Shown here: positions 61,228 to 64,000 of the stretch, piece after piece
Layout: every line of letters begins with the position of its first letter
Position numbering within the stretch: the first letter of the stretch is position 1
DNA from: Polaromonas sp.
GTDB lineage: Bacteria > Pseudomonadota > Gammaproteobacteria > Burkholderiales > Burkholderiaceae_C
Length of the DNA stretch: 64,000 bases
Direction: 5' to 3'
Assembly (NCBI RefSeq): GCF_010365105.1
Contig: NZ_JAAFGZ010000009.1
Coordinates: 120,741-184,740, forward strand
Notes under the pieces: model-generated
What the model saw: only the letters and a program-made list of their open reading frames with translations
The model's database searches: none
What the model was told of the DNA's origin: nothing
Made by a program: the position numbers and the translations under genes

Positions 61228-61586
61228 GTCCGGCACTCCGTCAGGTAATGAAATGACTGCTTTCCATGCGTGCCAGCGGCAAGCTGTCGCATGCTGGCGA
61301 GTGCATCACGGCGCTACTCCTTTCGACGGTAAACGGCCAGCGGCTGGGCAACCTGCCAATGGCGGGCCTTTCGCTGCGTACCGGAAAATTTGAAACCGAG
61401 ATCGGCGCGCTGGAATCGCCAAGGCACGAGCTATCTTTGGGCATGGTGAATTCTTGCTCAAGAGTCAACAGAAATTCACTTTAGGCCAGCGTTTTCCGGT
61501 CTTCCATCGGAATGCAAGGAAATGACTGTAGGACACGCGGCATGTCATGCTCATCCATTCCCTAGAAGCGACGGCAAGCCGGCAGT
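61228..61586. other. Stretch without a supported gene
   Basis: These 359 bases between the small hypothetical gene and the kinase-like gene contain short open frames on both strands (for example 61241-61450 reverse and 61266-61484 forward), but none has a convincing start or recognisable product. TTGACT at 61472-61467 on the reverse strand could be a -35 box without a matching -10. Confidence 0.4.
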
Positions 61587-62276
61587 TCAAGGCTGGGAAA
61601 GAACTGCATTCACGCCCGCGTACCCGAGCTGCACAAAGTCGGCTGCATGTTCAACATGCACGCCTTCTGCATCGGCAAGTGCCTGCACATCGGCCCATTG
61701 CAGTGCACGATAGGTCGGCATCCGGTTGACACCGGTGAGCCCTTCATTCGGCGCGGTGGGCGCTACCGTGATGCGCAATCGGGTGTCACCGGCCTCGCCT
61801 TCAACGCTGATCACCACGCTGGCCGGTTGCTCGAACGTATCGGTCAGGGCGATCAGGCTGGCTGTGAGCACGCTGCGAAGCATTCCCTTGGGCAGCTTGG
61901 CAACGGCCTGTGTCGCCTGGTTGTCCAGCGAAAACCCGCGAAACGAAAGCTCGGTCGCCATCAGGCCAAGGGATTCCTCGACTGCGCTGTTCACCGCGAT
62001 CAGTTCGTTGTCCTTGGGCGCCAGCCAGGTCATCAGGTTCAGCGACGTGGCGGCGGCTTCCCGCGACAAGGTGGTCAATGCCTGGCTGTTCTTGACCAGC
62101 TGGGCCATGTCGGGCGCGACGCCCTTGAGCCGCCTTTCCAGCATGGCCGACATCATGCCGATTGGCTGAAGCGTCCCCGCAAGGTTGTGGCGGATGGCCG
62201 GCAGCAGCCGGCGCATGAGTGCATAGCGGGCCGCCTCGGCAAGACGTTCTTTCAGATGGGGAATTTCGCTGGACAT
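61587..62276 (-). CDS. Histidine-kinase-like protein with degenerate ATP-binding domain
   Basis: This 229-residue cytoplasmic protein has a DHp-like first helix carrying H30 in AIRHNLAGTLQPIGMM, followed by a second helix. The C-terminal half aligns by pattern with an HATPase fold (VVISVEGEAGDTRLRITVAP). The N-box position reads LRSVLTASLIALTDTF without the usual Asn, and the DxGxG box is absent, so ATP binding is unlikely. It may act as a histidine phosphotransferase (ChpT-like) or a pseudokinase. It lies divergent from groES. Confidence 0.65.
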   Translation of the reverse strand: MSSEIPHLKERLAEAARYALMRRLLPAIRHNLAGTLQPIGMMSAMLERRLKGVAPDMAQLVKNSQALTTLSREAAATSLNLMTWLAPKDNELIAVNSAVEESLGLMATELSFRGFSLDNQATQAVAKLPKGMLRSVLTASLIALTDTFEQPASVVISVEGEAGDTRLRITVAPTAPNEGLTGVNRMPTYRALQWADVQALADAEGVHVEHAADFVQLGYAGVNAVLSQP

Positions 62277-62459
62277 AAGGGAAAGGCAGAAAGTGTCAAT
62301 AAATCATGAACACGGGATCTGCGTGGGACACCATGCCATGGCGCAAACCGTCCGGCAAAGGCGCCTTGGCCGCAGGCATTACGGGCCGAATAATAGCAGT
62401 GGCCGGGAGCCTGGCTACCTGTCAGTTCACAGGCAGACACATGAATTAAACAGGCACCC

Positions 62460-62489
62460 CTTGAAAACAGGCATGAATGCCCCTATTAT
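62460..62489 (+). promoter_or_regulatory. Heat-shock promoter of groES-groEL
   Basis: TTGAAA (62461-62466) and TATTAT (62484-62489) are spaced by 17 bases. The same bases also read CTTGAAA...CCCCTATT, close to the sigma-32 consensus CTTGAAA/CCCCAT-T. The -10 box abuts the CIRCE operator. Upstream of it, 62277-62459 holds nothing else I recognise. Confidence 0.7.
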
Positions 62490-62515
62490 TAGCACTCGAT
62501 GGTGTGGAGTGCTAA
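62489..62515 (+). promoter_or_regulatory. CIRCE operator (HrcA binding site)
   Basis: A perfect TTAGCACTC-N9-GAGTGCTAA inverted repeat, the canonical target of the HrcA repressor, overlaps the probable start of the groES transcript. hrcA itself is not in the window. Confidence 0.92.
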
Positions 62516-62606
62516 CAGCATCACACACCGCCCAATCGACAGGCAGTTGCTGTTCAGCGGCTGCACTTGAATTCCAAAAACCATTGTTAAAAACAAGGAG
62601 CTTTTC

Positions 62607-62897
62607 ATGAATCTTCGTCCTTTGCACGACCGCGTGATTGTCAAACGCGTGGAAAACGAAACCAAAACCGCTTCCGGCATCGTCATTCCTGATAGCGCTG
62701 CTGAAAAGCCGGATCAAGGCGAAGTGCTGGCTGTGGGCCCAGGCAAGAAAAATGACAAGGGCGAGCTTGGCGCCATGGCCGTCAAGGTCGGTGATCGCGT
62801 GCTGTTCGGCAAGTACAGCGGCCAGACCGTCAAGGTTGACGGCGATGAATTGCTGGTCATGAAAGAAGAAGACCTGTTTGCAGTGGTCGAGAAGTAA
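62607..62897 (+). CDS. groES: Co-chaperonin GroES
   Basis: GroES is the 96-residue lid of the GroEL folding chamber. The conserved opening [18 protein letters not shown], the mobile-loop region [16 protein letters not shown] and [11 protein letters not shown] are present. AAGGAG lies 7 bases before the ATG. It is first in the groES-groEL operon. Confidence 0.98.
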   Translation: MNLRPLHDRVIVKRVENETKTASGIVIPDSAAEKPDQGEVLAVGPGKKNDKGELGAMAVKVGDRVLFGKYSGQTVKVDGDELLVMKEEDLFAVVEK

Positions 62898-62918
62898 TCT
62901 TTTACGCTCTTCGATATT

Positions 62919-62983
62919 GCTACTTATTTAATAGCTGCCTAGGCACGCCGGACGTGCGTAAGCAGCCTATTTCATTCATAAAT
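62919..62983 (+). repeat. Dispersed palindromic repeat A, copy 11
   Basis: GCTACTTATTTAATAGC, TGCCTAG, a GCACG/CGTGC hairpin with CCGGA loop, then AAGCAGCCTATTTCATTC. It lies in the 103-base spacer between groES and groEL and is therefore transcribed as part of the operon. Confidence 0.7.
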
Positions 62984-62988
62984 CTTAA

Positions 62989-64000
<1,012 letters not shown>

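Noticed and set aside
61241..61484. Two short overlapping open frames on opposite strands
   Set aside because: Neither has a ribosome site or a recognisable product, and each could be a mirror of the other.

Overview
The window reads as chromosomal DNA of a betaproteobacterium of the order Burkholderiales, most likely family Comamonadaceae and close to Polaromonas. This is inferred from gene order (mla, murA-his-tatABC, petABC, gltBD, dgt-aroB-aroK-pilQPONM-ponA, ccsB-resB, metK), a GC content near 60 percent, the short HisG form and two dispersed palindromic repeat families that I associate with this family. I see no tRNA or rRNA genes, prophage, plasmid functions or CRISPR array. Almost every gene is core housekeeping.

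Layout. 1-2878: petABC (cytochrome bc1 complex), reverse strand, petC running off the left edge. 3140-3559: mscL. 3632-5445: Nif3-like protein and a PdxA-type dehydrogenase. 5611-6777: an HtrA/DegS-like periplasmic protease. 6919-30702: a very long reverse-strand run, read from high to low coordinates: gltBD, mlaFEDACB, an ABC-2 exporter pair, a BolA-like gene, murA, hisG-D-C-B-H-A-F-I-E, a small membrane protein, a HIT hydrolase and tatABC; many junctions overlap by 4 bases. 30935-34291: a small accessory insertion (REP-associated transposase, orphan branched-chain-type binding protein, MFS transporter). 34307-44541: dgt, aroB, aroK, a large low-GC Ig-like lipoprotein and pilQPONM. 44801-49263: ponA, cyaY, lptM, lysA. 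49385-55640: msrQP, the System II cytochrome c maturation pair ccsB-resB and a di-haem cytochrome c4. 55843-59481: engB, an alpha/beta hydrolase and two LpxL-type acyltransferases. 59651-64000: metK behind a structured leader, a small hypothetical gene, a degenerate histidine-kinase-like protein, and groES-groEL behind a CIRCE operator.

The genes fit together as respiration (bc1, cytochrome c4, haem attachment), envelope building (MurA, PBP1A, Mla lipid transport, lipid A acylation, LptM), Tat export with at least two Tat-type substrates in the window (Rieske protein, MsrP), type IV pilus assembly, and histidine, aromatic, lysine, glutamate and S-adenosylmethionine biosynthesis.

The most interesting non-coding signal is the metK leader (59540-59644). 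It can fold into an H-type pseudoknot laid out like the SAM-II riboswitch, followed by a hairpin that can hide the metK ribosome-binding site. Also notable are eleven copies or partial copies of one roughly 60-70 bp palindromic repeat, one inside a coding sequence and one that supplies the start codon of hisD; an Ig-like lipoprotein with a Gly-Thr repeat spliced into the pilQ-aroK junction; and a kinase-like protein that keeps its phospho-acceptor-type histidine but lacks the ATP-binding motifs.
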